Origin: Porphyra umbilicalis
Lineage: Eukaryota > Rhodophyta > Bangiophyceae > Bangiales > Bangiaceae
Direction: 5' to 3'
DNA: 64,000 nucleotides
NCBI GenBank assembly: GCA_002049455.2
Contig: KV918791.1
Coordinates: 186,001-250,000, forward strand
Shown: positions 25,480 to 36,986 of the stretch, one piece after another
Numbering within the stretch: position 1 is the first letter of the stretch
Layout of the letters: each line of letters opens with the position of its first letter
Program-made: the position numbers and the translations under genes
Notes under the pieces: generated by a model
Databases searched by the model: none
Told to the model about the DNA's origin: nothing
Seen by the model: the letters and a program-made list of their open reading frames with translations, nothing else

Positions 25480-26640
25480 GGGTCACCATGCCCGTGACAT
25501 GATCCGTGACGAGGTCAATCGGATGCTGGAAGCCAAGGTAGTCCGACCAAGTACCAGTGAATGGGCAAGCCCTGTCGTTGTCGTCCCCAAGAAAGACGGG
25601 TCGCCACGCTTTTGCGTCGACTACCGTCGTCTCAATGCGGTGACCAAGAAGGACTCCTATCCCATCCCGCGGATGGAGGATTGCATCGACTCGCTGGGAG
25701 ACGCCCGCGTCTTCTCAACGCTCGACTGCAATGCCGGGTATTGGCAGATACCCATGGCCCTGGACGACATCGACAAGACCGCTTTCACCTGCCACATGGG
25801 CACGTACGAGTACCTGAAGATGGCCTTCGGCCTCACCAACGCTCCCGCGACCTTCCAACGTGCCCTCGACATCATCCTGTCCGGGATGACCTGGCAAACG
25901 TGCCTTGTCTACCTCGACGATGTCATCGTCTTCTCTGACACCCCGGAGAACCACGTGAAAGCGCTCGACGAAGCCCTGACCCGCTTGGGTTGGGCCGGCG
26001 TCACGTTGAAGGCCAAGAAGTGCCAGTTCTTCCAGACGTCCGTCGAGTACCTCGGGCACATCATATCCCCTGGGGAGAGGCGGGTGCATAACAAGAACCT
26101 GGAGGCGCTCGCGAAGGTAGGTCACCCGCGAACAAAGACGCAATTGCGTAGCTTCCTCGGCATGTGTAACGTGTACCGCCGCTTCGTCGCGAACTACGCA
26201 CGGATCGCAGCGCCCCTAAACCAGCTGACAACCAAGGCGTACGGCGACACGCTCCCGACGTTCACCGAGACGCAGGCCGCAGCGTTCACGCGCCTACGCG
26301 ACGCGCTGCTTCATCCGCCGGTCCTGGCGCTCCTCCGCCGCGGAGCGCCCTTCACCATCGACGTCGATGCGTGCGACACCCAGTTGGGCTGCGCTCTGCT
26401 CCATGAGCAGCAGGACGGCCAGCTGAAACCCGTGGGGTTCTACAGCCGCGCCCTGCAGCCCGAGCAACGAAAATATTCGGCCACCGAGAAGGAGTGCCTG
26501 GGCCTCGTCTGGGCCGTGCTCCACCTCCGACACTATGTGGAGGGCTCGCGGTTCACGGTGCGTACCGACCACGAATGCCTCAGTTGGATCCACCGGTTGA
26601 CTACGGCCACCGGTCGTCTGCTCCGTTGGCGCCTCCACCT
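25480..26640 (+). mobile_element. Element 1 reverse transcriptase and RNase H
   Basis: RT landmarks are FCVDYRRLNAVT, FSTLDCNAGYWQIP, MAFGLTNAPATFQ and the catalytic YLDDVIVFS. RNase H follows with IDVDACDTQLGCALL, ATEKECLGLVWA and VRTDHECLSW. The match to Ty3/Gypsy pol is unambiguous. Confidence 0.95.
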
Positions 26641-26919
26641 AGCGGAGTTCGACTGGCAAGAAGGAGCTGGACGACGACATCCCATGCTTCCTGCTGGCTC
26701 AGGCCGCAAGGGGCACGGACGCCAACAACTTCTCGGCGCCGGTACCGCCTCCCCCGATCACAGCGGAGGAGCTCTTTCGCGCACAAGGCGCGGATGGCCG
26801 ATGCCAGCAGCTACGCGCCGTGATCGACTCGGGAAAGCCGACGCGGTTCGTCCTCGATAAGGAAGGCCGCCTCGTGCGCCGTCAGCCAACGACGGACGTT
26901 ATGCAAGTATACATCCCCG

Positions 26920-27520
26920 AGGCCCTACGCTCCCGCGTGATGGGCCTCGAGCACTACCCGACGACCAAAGGTCACCCTGGGGTGCAGCGGATGTACGCCG
27001 CCATGAAGCGTTGCTTCTATTGAGAGTCGATGATCGTCGACCTGTACGACTTCGTCCGGCAGTGCCCGCCGTGCGCGAAGAACCGGCTGCAGGAGCGACG
27101 GCATACGTCCCACATGACCCTGTTCCCGCCAAAGGAACCGTTGACCGAGGTTGGCATTGACATCCTCGGACCGCTGCTCAACACGGTTGACGGCAACCGG
27201 TATGTGTCCGTCATGTCCGACCGCTTCTCGAAGCTAACCCGTACGGTTGCACTCCGACGTATCACCGCCGTCACGGTCGCGTTGGCGTTCCTGACCGCAT
27301 GGGTCGCGGCCTACGGGCCCCCCGACTGCGTCCTATCGGACCAGGGTCGACAGATGGACAACTCGTTCTTCCGCGCCGTCATGAAGATGTTGGGCACGAG
27401 GTGCAAGTACACGACGCCTTACCATCCGCAGACCAACGGTCAGGTGGAACGGTATAACCGTACGCTGCTGAACCAGGTACGGGCCTTCTGTGAGGAGCAC
27501 CCGCGACAGTGGGATCGCCT
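26920..27520 (+). mobile_element. Element 1 integrase
   Basis: A GHPGVQRMYAAM segment and the CPPCAKN part of the zinc-binding region precede the catalytic core. The core has VGIDILGPL, VLSDQGRQ and HPQTNGQVERYNRTL, which correspond to the D, D and E of retroviral-type integrases. Confidence 0.9.
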
Positions 27521-28039
27521 CCTCCCCGCCCTGAGCCTGGCGTACAACACCTGACCGCATAGGGCCACCGGTATGGCGCCGTTCGACCTCCTGATCCCCC
27601 GCCGTATGCCCAACCTCACGGTTGAGGGCCTCGCTGTCTCGTCCCCGCTGGCATCCGCCGATGGCTCCCCGCTCATGGTGAAGCGCGCCATCATCCATGG
27701 CTTGAAAAAGCTCATCCCGACGGTGCGCGCTTCCCTCGACAAGTACCAGGCTCGCTATAAGCGAGACTGGGACAGCCGGGTACGGCCGAAGAACAAGGAC
27801 CTGGTGGTCGGTGGCTTCGTCTACCTCCGCTCCCACCGCGGGGGGCACAAGCTGCTGCCCAAGGCCCTTGGCCCGTTCGAGATTCTCGATACGGGCGGCA
27901 CCTACTTCGTAATCGACCAAGGCGATGGCGAAGGACGGGTCAACAGTAACGACGTCACACCGGCACCGCGCCCGGTGCCGGGACCGGATGCCCAGCCGCA
28001 TCGGCTTACACAGGCCCCGCTCCCCGACGCAAATTCCTC

Positions 28040-28190
28040 CGATGAGCATCCGACCTGGGAAATCGACCGGCTGTTGGCTATTCGCCACGACACCGATAAC
28101 GGCATCGTGGCGAAAGTTCGGTGGGCCACTTATGGCCGGGGCGATGATTCGTGGGAACCCATTTCGGGTTTACCGAAACATCTCGTCATC
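28040..28190 (+). mobile_element. Element 1 chromodomain
   Basis: WEIDRLLAI...VRWATYGRGDDSWEP matches the chromodomain pattern (aromatic cage and W-x-G-Y-like region). In this family the domain directs integration to chromatin. Confidence 0.85.
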
Positions 28191-28429
28191 CGCTTAGCGA
28201 AGCAGAAGAAGTTTACGCCCCCCGACGACGCCTTCCCGACGACGCCGGTCGTCCTCGCCCCGCCCCCGCGGCAACCCAATTGCGTCTGCGTCGCGGTCCA
28301 GCAGCACACCGACGAGACGGGTGCCATGCTCGTCGATGTGCGCTGGGCGTCCCCAGCGGCAAGCCACGAGGAGACCGTCCCTGCCCTTTGGGCATCCTTC
28401 CTCCTCGCGGAGTTTCCCGACGACCCGCC

Positions 28430-28820
28430 GGCTGCCCACTGGGCATTGGGCCGCCCCGCCTTCGAGAAACTCGACGCGGTCTGGGGCCCCCATACGGTCG
28501 ACCTGTTTACCACCGCCGCGGCCACCCATCTACCCCGATTCCTGCTCCGGTCCCCTGCGGACGCCGCGCGCGGCTGCGCCGCGGCGTTCTCGGTCGACTG
28601 GGCGGTCGAGAACGGGTGGGCCAACCCCCCCTTTTCTTTCCTACCGCAGGTCCTCGCCCGCATCACCTCCTATCCATGTGACATCACCCTCGTCGCCCCG
28701 CGCTGGCAACACCAGTCCTGGTGGACGCTCGCGACGCGCTACTGCGCCGCTCGGGTGCAACTCAACCCCCCCTATCCTACGTTCACGGTGGCAGGCCGCA
28801 CCGCCTCCTCCCCGCCGCCC
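28430..28820 (+). mobile_element. Element 1 extra C-terminal module with NPPF motif
   Basis: After the chromodomain comes a module containing GPHTVDLFTT, LPRFL, a VDWA...WANPPFSFLPQVLARI block and LVAPRWQHQSWW. This order resembles the Dam-methyltransferase-like module found next to RT-RNase H in DIRS-type retroelements. That relation is from memory of the families and needs a profile search. The second retroelement in this window lacks it. Confidence 0.55.
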
Positions 28821-28888
28821 GTGTGGCGCGTCGTGATGTTCCGCTTTGAGAAGGCCCACACCACACGGGTCGACGCCTGCGCCATTGC

Positions 28889-31201
28889 TTAGCGGTGCCG
28901 CTGCCGAGGACCCGTGGGCCGCTCGCCCCCCGACTCGTCGCTGTCGTCATAGACAAACCGCTCGTCGGCAGAGGCCACGCGGTCCGCCGCCCACACTTCG
29001 TCCAGGATACGACCAATGTCGTCCTCCATGTGCGTTGCGCGGCGGAGTTCTTTGACGACCTTGACGACGCCGTCCATCGTCTCCCCCATCGTGGGGTCGC
29101 TAGACGTCCGCAGGGACGCGTGCAGCCGGTCCACGCCACTGCGCAGCACCCGGCTGATCGCCAACCCCACGGCGCCGGCCGGCGCGCCGCCCGCCGCGGC
29201 CAAGCGCTTCACGGCCGCCGCCGAAAGCTGCGCCCGGAGCGCGTCGCCTTCAGGCGTAATGGACCCCACGCGGTACCACTTGTGGTGCGCCGCGTAAGGG
29301 GGCTCCACCTCCTGCCCCTCGGACGGCCTCGGGCGTTTCTCCCGCGTGGTCCCCCCGCTCCGCCGCGACCCGGTTGCCTCCGCCGTCGACCGGGCCGCCC
29401 CATCGGCACCGACCGGCGACCGGCCGCGCCGCGCGTCGCCCGGTCGGGGCGCCGCCGCGCCGCCGTCCGCCCGCCCTGACGCTCCAGCGGACGCCGGCGG
29501 CTTCCGCCGGCGCGTCGACGCCGTTGGCGGTGACCACGACCGCTGGCTACCACCCGTGGATTTCCCCATCGCCGCCGCGCCACTCCGTTGCGACGGCGCC
29601 GGCGGCGGCGTTGCCCGTCCCGGCGTCGGCCCGCGCCGAGGGCGAGGCGTCCCGCGTCCCGGCGGCGGTGTCCGCGTGCGTCGCGGCGGGGGCGTAGGTG
29701 ACCGCCACCGGCGTGGCCCCGCTCGCGGCCGTTGAGGCGACGGCGCCCGGCGCGACCCCGTTGCCCGACGTGACGACCCCCGAACGGGCGATCGTGTCCG
29801 CGTTGTCGACGCCGACGCCGACGGGGACATCGACGGCACCCACTGGGCGTCGTCCCGGGCACGCCCCCGCGGCGACGACCGCGACGGGGACCGCGACGGC
29901 ACTCACTGGGCGTCGTCCCGGGCACGCCCCCTCGGCGACGACCGCGACGGCGACACGGCCCGCCATGACGGCGATCCAGAGCTTGCCGCCGCCGCGTCCT
30001 CCCGGGCCGCGTCGCTGCCCCCGCCCCGGGTGGGCCCCGCCCCCACGTTTCCGGACGCCCCCGGCGGCCTCCCCGCCGTGGAGCTCCGCGACGTCGCGCG
30101 CGCGGCCCGACTTGGGAAGTCGACGCCCTTAGCGTCCAACGCTAGTCGAAACCCGTATGGGTTCGCCGCGTCGCCCGCCTCCGTCGGCAACGGCGTCTGC
30201 CCGAGCGGCAAACCCGCAGCCGACACCACGTCTCCCCATTTGGGGAGCAGCATCGCCATGCCTTGGAGCAGTCGCTGCAGCCGGGCGTGCTCGTCCGCAC
30301 TCCCCTCCGCCATGTCGTCCAGCCGGAGACGCTCCAGCCGGTGGAGAAGGGCTGGGGAGATGCGGTGGACCCGCCCGCCGGCGAGGTCCGCCAGCAGCGC
30401 GATGGCGGTGAGCTGCACGCGCTCCACCACGTACATGTCCCAGAGGCAGCTGCGGTCGTCCCCCATCATGCGGTCGTAATAGTACGACAGCACGGTGGGG
30501 TACGCCACGTGCAGCCCCCGCGGCAGCTCCAACTCGCCCAGCGCCTCACGCACGCGCCGCCAGCCGGCGCTGTTCAAGCCCTTGGCATGGTGCCCGGCCG
30601 TCATCAGGTACGGGACGTCGTCGCCCTTGCGCGCCCGAACGTCCACCTTCTTCCGCGCTTGGTTTACCGCCACGCGGTCGCCCTCCTCCAAAAGGAGCGT
30701 CAGATCCCGCCCAACCCGCTCGGGTTTCGGCCAGGAGCTGATGTCCGGGCACTCGTACGGCGGGACCGCCCGTGGCGCCGCCCCCGCGTCCACACGACGG
30801 GCGTTCTTGTCCGCCGCCTCTTCGTAGTAGTACGCCGCCGCGTTCATCGCCTCCCGGTGCTGCGCCTCGGCGGCCTGCACGTACCCGAGGTCCGCCGACG
30901 TCCGTAGATACGGAAGCGACAACTCCGTCATGTACTCTGCCGGTGGGGTCACCGCGTCCGGCATCAGGCTCATAAGGCGGCCCCAGCAGTGCGCCACCCA
31001 CGGCACCCACTCGCGGAGGACCGCCTCGTTCTCGTTCACCCTGACGAAGGCGTATGCCGTCCGGACGAACCACGACGGCAACGCCGTCCCGAAGCGCGCC
31101 ACCTCGCGGCTGAAGCGGACGGCCAACTCGCCATCGCACCGCTGCGAGTGCACCTCGTGGATGCCGCCGTGCCAGTACGCCATGCGTACGCCGGCCTGCA
31201 T
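28889..31201 (-). CDS. Antisense reading region of element 1
   Basis: On the strand opposite gag-pol, between the end of pol and the 3' LTR, lies a long reading region of about 770 codons, with about one break. Its N-terminal 340 residues are non-repetitive and look like a folded helical protein (MAYWHGGIHEVHSQRCDGEL, PYECPDISSWPKPERVGRDL, YYYDRMMGDDRSCLWDMYVV). A Ser/Arg/Pro-rich tail and a final helical segment follow. It meets the sense frame tail-to-tail, the two final codons overlapping. I recognise no family. Antisense ORFs at this place are known in some plant Ty3/Gypsy groups. An LTR promoter acting backwards would be needed. Confidence 0.5.
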
Positions 31202-31785
31202 GCGCTCGACCGCCGGCTAGTTCCGCGGGTCTGGCTACGGCACCCGCTCCCGCTCCGGCGCCTCGTCGTGGTCCGCCCATACGCACTCGGCGTACCGCCG
31301 CAGCCCCGCCCTCATAGCGTCCCGTAAGGGAGGCGCGATGTAGGCCATCGCCGCCGCTTCCCCGGTCGCCGCCATCCGCCCAAGTCGGCAGCACGCCCAC
31401 GCCGATGGCGTCCGCGCGTGCCGCCCCCGCCGCCGCCGACCGCTTCGTCGTCCCCGTCGTTGCCCCCCCCGCCGCCGGCGCCCCACGTTCTTCAACGCTG
31501 CCCTCGCCGGTCCCCGCACGGCGGTATGTCCGCCTCGCCGCCGCTCGCCGCAGCGTGCTGCCCGCACGCGCGCCCCCACGCGGTCCGCGTCGCCTCGTGG
31601 CCCCGCCCTGCGCTCTAGCGCTGGCGCCGCTCGCCGCCGCATGCTGCCCACGCACGCGCCCCCATGCGGTCCGCGTCGCCTGGAAGCCCCGCCCTGCGCC
31701 CTCGCGGTGCCGACCCCCGCGCGGCTGCTCGGCCCGAGCGGCCCCGCATCCGTCCTTGCTGGCGGGTGACCGCCAGGTCTTGGCC

Positions 31786-31794
31786 CGAGGGGGG
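31786..31794 (+). promoter_or_regulatory. Polypurine tract of element 1
   Basis: A G-rich purine run (CGAGGGGGG) lies immediately before the 3' LTR, where plus-strand synthesis is primed in this family. Confidence 0.6.
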
Positions 31795-32161
31795 TTTTGC
31801 ATTCGGCAGGGGCTAAGTCCAGTACTTATGCCCCTGCCGGGACTTGCGCCCGTCTCTCCGTACTTCGGATTGCGGCCTGTGGGACGGCTGTCGCTCCCTC
31901 AGTAGCCCTCCCTATTCGGGCCAGGGGTTACTCTTTCGTCTCTCCTTTTCGTCTGTTTTCGTCTTGTTATTACGGCGCCGGCCTTGCCCCGCGCCGCCCC
32001 GTCTTGCTCGCCATCTAAATCTTGGCGTCCCTCTCGAGTCCTAGCCTTTGAGCGCCTTTGCGCCGTCTAGGTCCTCTCGGTAGGTTGACCCTTTAGGTCC
32101 TTGTCTTTTGTACTGTCAGTGTGGTTCTAGGGTATTTGTTCGCGCCTTCTTTGTTGCTACA
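31795..32161 (+). repeat. 3' LTR of element 1
   Basis: The second 367-bp LTR copy, followed at once by the TCTCG target duplication (32162-32166). Confidence 0.95.
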
Positions 32162-32166
32162 TCTCG

Positions 32167-32997
32167 GTCGAGGACCCTTGGAACGGGGTGCGCTGTGCGA
32201 CGCGCTGTCAAGACGTGGCCACGGCAGGCACCGCGCGGTTCGACAGATGCTTCGATTCGAATGCTTCCAGAACGAGAGGCGGACGGCGCCTTTGCTGGTG
32301 GCGGCGTTGGCTTGCTCAGAACGAGCTCTGCCGCAAGCATTGGAACGGACAGTGTCGGTGGGCGCGCGCGAGAATATCGGCGCGGTCGCGCAATCAATCA
32401 CGTGATCCCTTTGCATGCAATGAGAAATCTTTGAAAGTTTCCGATCTGATCCAAGCCATATCATTGGCTGATGGAAATGTTCACAGATATGTTGGAAGGG
32501 AGGCGGATCCATCATCGCCAGGGGTCAGCCTGCCCGTGATCAGATTCCTCTGGTCCCTGTCGGCGCCAGGCCCGCCCCCCCCCTCCAATTGGTCGTAGGG
32601 CAGCCTCACGTCAAGCGTGGCGCGGCGGGTGCCTCAGCCGCTTCCACGAGCCGGGGATCTCGTCGACACAGGGGCACGCACGAGGCCCCGTGCCAGTGTC
32701 GGTGTGGCGCGCCTCGTGGGCAGCGCCGCGTGGGGCCGTGTGGCAGAGCGGGCCGTTCGGGGAGCCTCAAATGCACCTCCCTGGGCGGTCTCGGGCACAC
32801 CTCGCGCTCGGGCGGGCCCGCAGCACCCTGCGCCCCCCCATCCACGCACGCGCACGAGGGGCCGCAGCGCGGGGTGCCATCCGCGGCTCGTTGGGGCGCC
32901 CCCTGGGCCGCCATCGGCTGTACGGAGGGGCGCCCCCTGGGCTGCGGTCGCGCGCTCGTGCTCCGCGTGTGCGCGCTTCTCGTGTCGCGTGCTGTCG
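32167..32997. other. Between element 1 and the Harbinger transposon; no gene seen
   Basis: GC-rich from about 32590. A plus frame of 302 codons (32589-33497) is open but Arg/Pro/Gly-driven and runs through the hairpin array, so I do not call it. The left end of the Harbinger element probably lies here, but I could not find its TIR. Confidence 0.35.
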
Positions 32998-33450
32998 GCC
33001 GCCGGCGACGGCATATGAACACGCCGTCCGCCGGCGGCTCGTGTTCCCTCGCTCATTCATCCAAACGACCTTCCGCACGCATCGCCCCACCGTTGAGTTC
33101 TTCCCGCCCTTGCCGCCGGCGTGGGACGCCGGCGGCTGCCCCCCCCCCCCCCCTGTTACCTTTGAGTTTTTCCCGCTCTGCCGCCGGCGTGGCACGCCGG
33201 CGGTTGCCCCCCCCCCCCTCTCTGGTACCGTTGCGTTTTTCCCGCGCTTGCCGCCGGCGTGGCACGCCGGCGGCCATTTCCCCGACCCCCCCTTCTGCCG
33301 TTGAGCTTTTCCCGCCCTTGCCGCCGGCGAGGCACGCTGGCGGCGGTTCCCTGCCCTCCCTCCCGCTTGCTTTTTTTTGCCGCCGGCCACCCGCGTGTGG
33401 CTCTTTGCCCGCGTGCGCCGCCGGTGCTGCGTGGGCGCCGGCGGTGTGCC
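32998..33450. repeat. Array of GCCGGC hairpins upstream of Harbinger ORF1
   Basis: Four units of 68-70 bp each hold a near-perfect palindrome, CCGCCGGCGTG-G-CACGCCGGCGG or a variant, at 33113-33135, 33181-33203, 33251-33273 and 33321-33343. Each is preceded by a TTTTTCCCGC-like stretch; the first two are followed by long C runs. Looser relatives flank the array at about 32999-33044 and 33381-33450. All lie within 550 bp upstream of the ORF1 ATG, so they may be binding sites for the transposon's own proteins or promoter elements. Confidence 0.8.
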
Positions 33451-33545
33451 GTGTGCGTATCAGTGCCTCGTCCCCTCCGCCCCCCCCCCCTCCCTGACCC
33501 TCGGCAAATCTGTTCAAGAGCCGCCGCTCTCCCCCCTCTCCCACC

Positions 33546-36500
33546 ATGACCCGCACGCCCAACCCGGAGCGCGACACGGAGCGGAGGAGGGACCAGCGTC
33601 GGCGGCACCAAGAGCGTCTCGCCGTGCTCGCGCGGTGCACCTGTTCGTGCAACCTCGGGGGGTGCCCGCCGTGCTCCACATCGGCACCGTCGTGCGGTGG
33701 ACGGGCGCCGTCCCCGCCGCGTAACAACTGGGGGCCGCCGGCTGGTCGGCACCCTCAACAAGCCGGCGGCCATTGGGACGGTGGACAAGCGCGGGCGCCA
33801 TCGCCACCGCGCAACAACTGGGCGCCGCCGGCACGCTGCTATCCACAACAAGCCGGCGGCACCTGGGGCGGGGGACAAGGACGGGCGCCGTCGCCACCGC
33901 GCAACAACTGGGCGCAGCCGGCTGGTTGGCGGGGGCACCTACAACAACCCGGCGGCAACTGGGGCGGGGGGCAAGGACGGGCGCCGTCGCCGCAGCGCCA
34001 CAGCTGGGAGCTGCCTGCTGATCTGCACCCTAACCAAGCCGGCGGCCATTGGGAAGGTGGACAACGGCGGGCGCCATCGCCACCGCGCAACAACTGGGCG
34101 CCGCCGGCACGTAGCCATCAACAGCAAGCCGGCGGCAACTGGAGCGGGGGGCAAGGACGGGCGCCGTCGCCACCGCGCAACAACTGGGCGCCGCCGGCAC
34201 GTAGCCATCCACAGCAAGCCGGCGGCAACTGGGCCGGAAGGCAAGGACGGGCGCCGTCGCCGCCGCGCAACGACTGGGCGCCGCCGGCAGATCGCGACCC
34301 AACGCAAGCCGGCGGCAACTGGGGCGGGGGGCAAGGACGGGCGCCGTCGCCGCAGCAAAACAACTGGGCACCGCCGTCTGGTCGGCACCCAGACCAAGCC
34401 GGCGGCAACTGGGGCGGGGGACAAGGTCGAGCGCCGTCGCCGCCGCGCAAAAGCTGGGCGCCGCCGGCTGATCTGCACTCACAACAAGCCGGCGGCAACT
34501 GGGGCGGAGGAGAAGGACGGGCGCCGTCGCCGCCGCGCAACAACTGGAAGCCGCCGGCTGATCGCGACTCAACGCAAGTTGGCGGCAACTGGGGCGGGGG
34601 GCAAGGACGGGCACCGTCGCCGCAGCACATCAACTGGGCGCCGCCGGCTGGTCGGAACCCACACCAAGCCGGCGGCAACTCGGGGCCCCCGCCTGGTGGT
34701 CGATCGCCGCAAGGCGGCTGCCACTGGGGTGGCGGGCAAGGACGGGCGTCGTTGCCGCCGCGCAGCGACTGGGTGCCGTCGGCTGGCTTCATCGCTTCTC
34801 AAGCCGGCGGCGGCGACGGACGGCACCCGAAAGGCGGGGGACCGCCGCCTTGTGGCGTGAACGGCGGCGGGCCGCCAGACCAAGGTCGCCCACCGCCGCA
34901 AGTCGTCAGCGCGCCGCCGGCTCGCGGCTGTCTGCCGCTCGCCGGCGGCAGCTTCGCGCCGCCGCCCGACGTTGTGCCGCCTCAAGGTGACGTCCAATCG
35001 CGTGGGGTCAAGGGACGGGGAGCGTCGCCGCCGCCGGCTAGTTTTGTGTTGCCACAAGCCGGCGGCAACTCCAAACCTTCGGGGGCCAGCCGCCGTGAAG
35101 CCGGTGGCTCGCGGGCGCCGCCGCCGGCCAATGTGCTGCCTGAAAGCGGCGGGGAGACGGCACCGCCGGCTGCAGATCAACCACAAGCCGGCGGCGCACA
35201 GCCCTCACCCGCCGAATGCCGGCCGCCGGCAGCCACCGTGCACCCCCCGCCCGTCCCGACGCTGAGTCCAGGGGCTCTGGGGGAGGCGTCGGCGGAAACG
35301 CTGGCGGCGGGCCAAGACAAGCCGGCAGGCCACGACTGGCCGGCGGGCCACCACCAGCCGGCGGGCGCCGACCTGCCGGCGCGCCAGGGCAAGCCGGCGG
35401 GCGAGGACACGCTGGCGGGCCAGGACACGCCGGCGGACCACGACAAGCCGGCGGTAGACGAGCAGCCGGCGGGCGACGTCCAGCCGGTGGAGCACGGCCT
35501 GCCGGCGTACCAGGACAAGCCGGCGGCAGCGCGGGGCGCGACGCCGCGGGTGGAGAAGTAGTCGACGTTGAAGACGTCGGCTGTGACGTTGCTGCGCTGA
35601 AGTACGCGGCCCCCGCGATGGGGACTGGTCCGGGCTGGACCGACGAGGAGCGTGTTGCGTTGTGCAGAGCCTACCTGACCACGTCGCAGGACCCTGTTAA
35701 GGGGGCGGACCAGAGTGGCCCGACTTTTTGGACTGCGGTGGTTTCGGAATGGAAGGGGTTGCTGGCGGGACGCCCTGGCGTCCGCCGGCGCACTGAGCGA
35801 GGAGTGGGAGGGGTGCAGAAGCAGTGGGACAAGATCCGCAAGGGTGTCAACGAGTTTGGCTCGCACTACCTGGCGGTCCAGCGCATGGAGCTGACGGGCA
35901 ACCCAAGTGACGAGGACATGATTAGCGCGGCCATGGCGCGCTTTTGCGTCGCCAATGTGTACGAGGCGATGCGCAAGGACCGCGCGGCGGACATGGCCAA
36001 GGGCAAGAAAACCAAGCGCAAGGCCAAGCAAGTGCACTGCCCGTGGGTCCCGTGCTGGCGGGTGCTGCGACACGTCGACAAGTTCAGCGGGGCCGCCGGG
36101 GCCGCCGCTGCCGACGGCGGCGCCGCCGGTGCCGGATCATCCGGCGGCTCTCCCGGCGGCCGCTCAACAAGCGACTCCGACGAGGACGCGGAGGACGCGG
36201 ATGCTGGCGGTTACCAATCGCGCCCGCGTGGCTCAAAGGCCGCCAAGCGTGACAGGGCGGAGGACATCCAGGCGTCGCGTATGCTGAAGGCAAGCACGGA
36301 CGCGTTGTCTGCGCTGGCCCGAGCAACGTCTGAGCGTACAACCGTGGCATTTTTCAACAGGGCTGAGATGCGGGACACTCCTGAAGCTGTCGCTTTCCGT
36401 CGCGCCCATGCCCGCAAGCTGATGGCGGCGGCCGGGTTGGACGTGTCCCCGCCGGGTACTTTGTCTTCTCTGGCGGGGACGGCCGCCGCCTCCACGCCCG

Positions 36501-36957
36501 CGACTGGCGCAGATGTGCCGGCGGAGGGGGGGCGACGCCCTCTACACCCGCCCGCACGTCAACCTCGACACCGCGTACGCCGCCGGTGCCGGCGCCGGCG
36601 CAGGCACCGGCGGCTGGCGCGGCACTGGTGCCGACATCTCCGCCGGCGGCGTGCAGCACAGGACCTGAGCCGCCGGCACGAGCGGTCAAGGAGGCGGCGG
36701 CGAGTACATCTGCACCGCCGGCCTGGGCGGACGGCTCCGGTGCAGCGAGCCGTGGCCGGCGATCGCTGGTGACCAAGCAGGCCAAGGCGGCGGCAGCTCT
36801 TGCCGCCGCGTCGAAGGCGCTCGACGACGAGAACGACGGCGTTTATGTGGTGCCTGTCTTTAACACGCGCGACAGTGGCGCGGGCCATGTCGAGGACAAG
36901 GATGAAGCTGAGAAGGATGACTCTAGGGATGACGAGACCAACGCTGAGTACCAATAG
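33546..36957 (+). CDS. PIF/Harbinger ORF1: repeat-rich Myb/SANT-like DNA-binding protein
   Basis: The ATG at 33546 opens a frame of ~670 codons dominated by 90-bp units coding GGNWGGGQGRAPSPPRNNW-like repeats, then PAG(Q/H)D-type short repeats. From about 35575 the coding signal moves to another frame, which holds a Myb/SANT-like domain (GPGWTDEERVALCRAYLTTS, WTAVVSEWKGLL, VQKQWDKIRKGVNEFGSHY) and the CWRVLRHVDKF motif of NAM-associated proteins (~35625-36090). Near 36526-36532 a run of seven G shifts the signal to a third frame that ends at 36957 in an acidic tail. The shifts may be introns, sequence errors or real decay. Such proteins bind transposon ends and bring in the transposase. Confidence 0.75.
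33690..34790 (+). repeat. 90-bp coding minisatellite in ORF1
   Basis: About twelve units of ~90 bp; exact 90-bp spacing is seen at 34158, 34248 and 34338. Each contains GGACGGGCGCCGTCGCC, CAACTGGGCGCCGCCGGC and AAGCCGGCGGCAACTGG variants. All three frames stay open, so frame choice rests on the start codon. Confidence 0.9.
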
Positions 36958-36986
36958 TGTGTGGAGTTTGTATCGGGCAGCGACTT

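Larger units (their letters stand above)
21980..32161 (+). mobile_element. Element 1: Ty3/Gypsy chromovirus fossil (about 10.2 kb)
   Basis: This is a full-length insertion with LTRs at 21980-22346 and 31795-32161 and a 5-bp target duplication TCTCG on both sides. Parts in order are: primer-binding site, gag with a CCHC knuckle, aspartic protease, reverse transcriptase, RNase H, integrase, chromodomain, an extra NPPF-containing module, an antisense reading region, polypurine tract and LTR. The order RT-RNase H-integrase-chromodomain places it in the chromovirus branch of Ty3/Gypsy. The two LTRs differ at about 8 of 367 positions (~2%), so the insertion is young. The coding region looks broken, with roughly five interruptions, some of which may be family frame changes. 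Confidence 0.95.

Noticed and set aside
32998-33450. CRISPR-like array (regular palindromic repeats)
   Set aside because: The spacers are themselves repeated and C-rich, the genome is eukaryotic and there are no cas genes.
32589-33497. 302-codon plus frame upstream of Harbinger ORF1
   Set aside because: Composition-driven, crosses the hairpin array and long C runs, and ends just before the better ORF1 start.
33697-34860. Alternative plus frame (Arg/Thr-rich) through the ORF1 repeats
   Set aside because: It arises because the unit is 90 bp. The frame with the ATG in CCACCATGA context was preferred.
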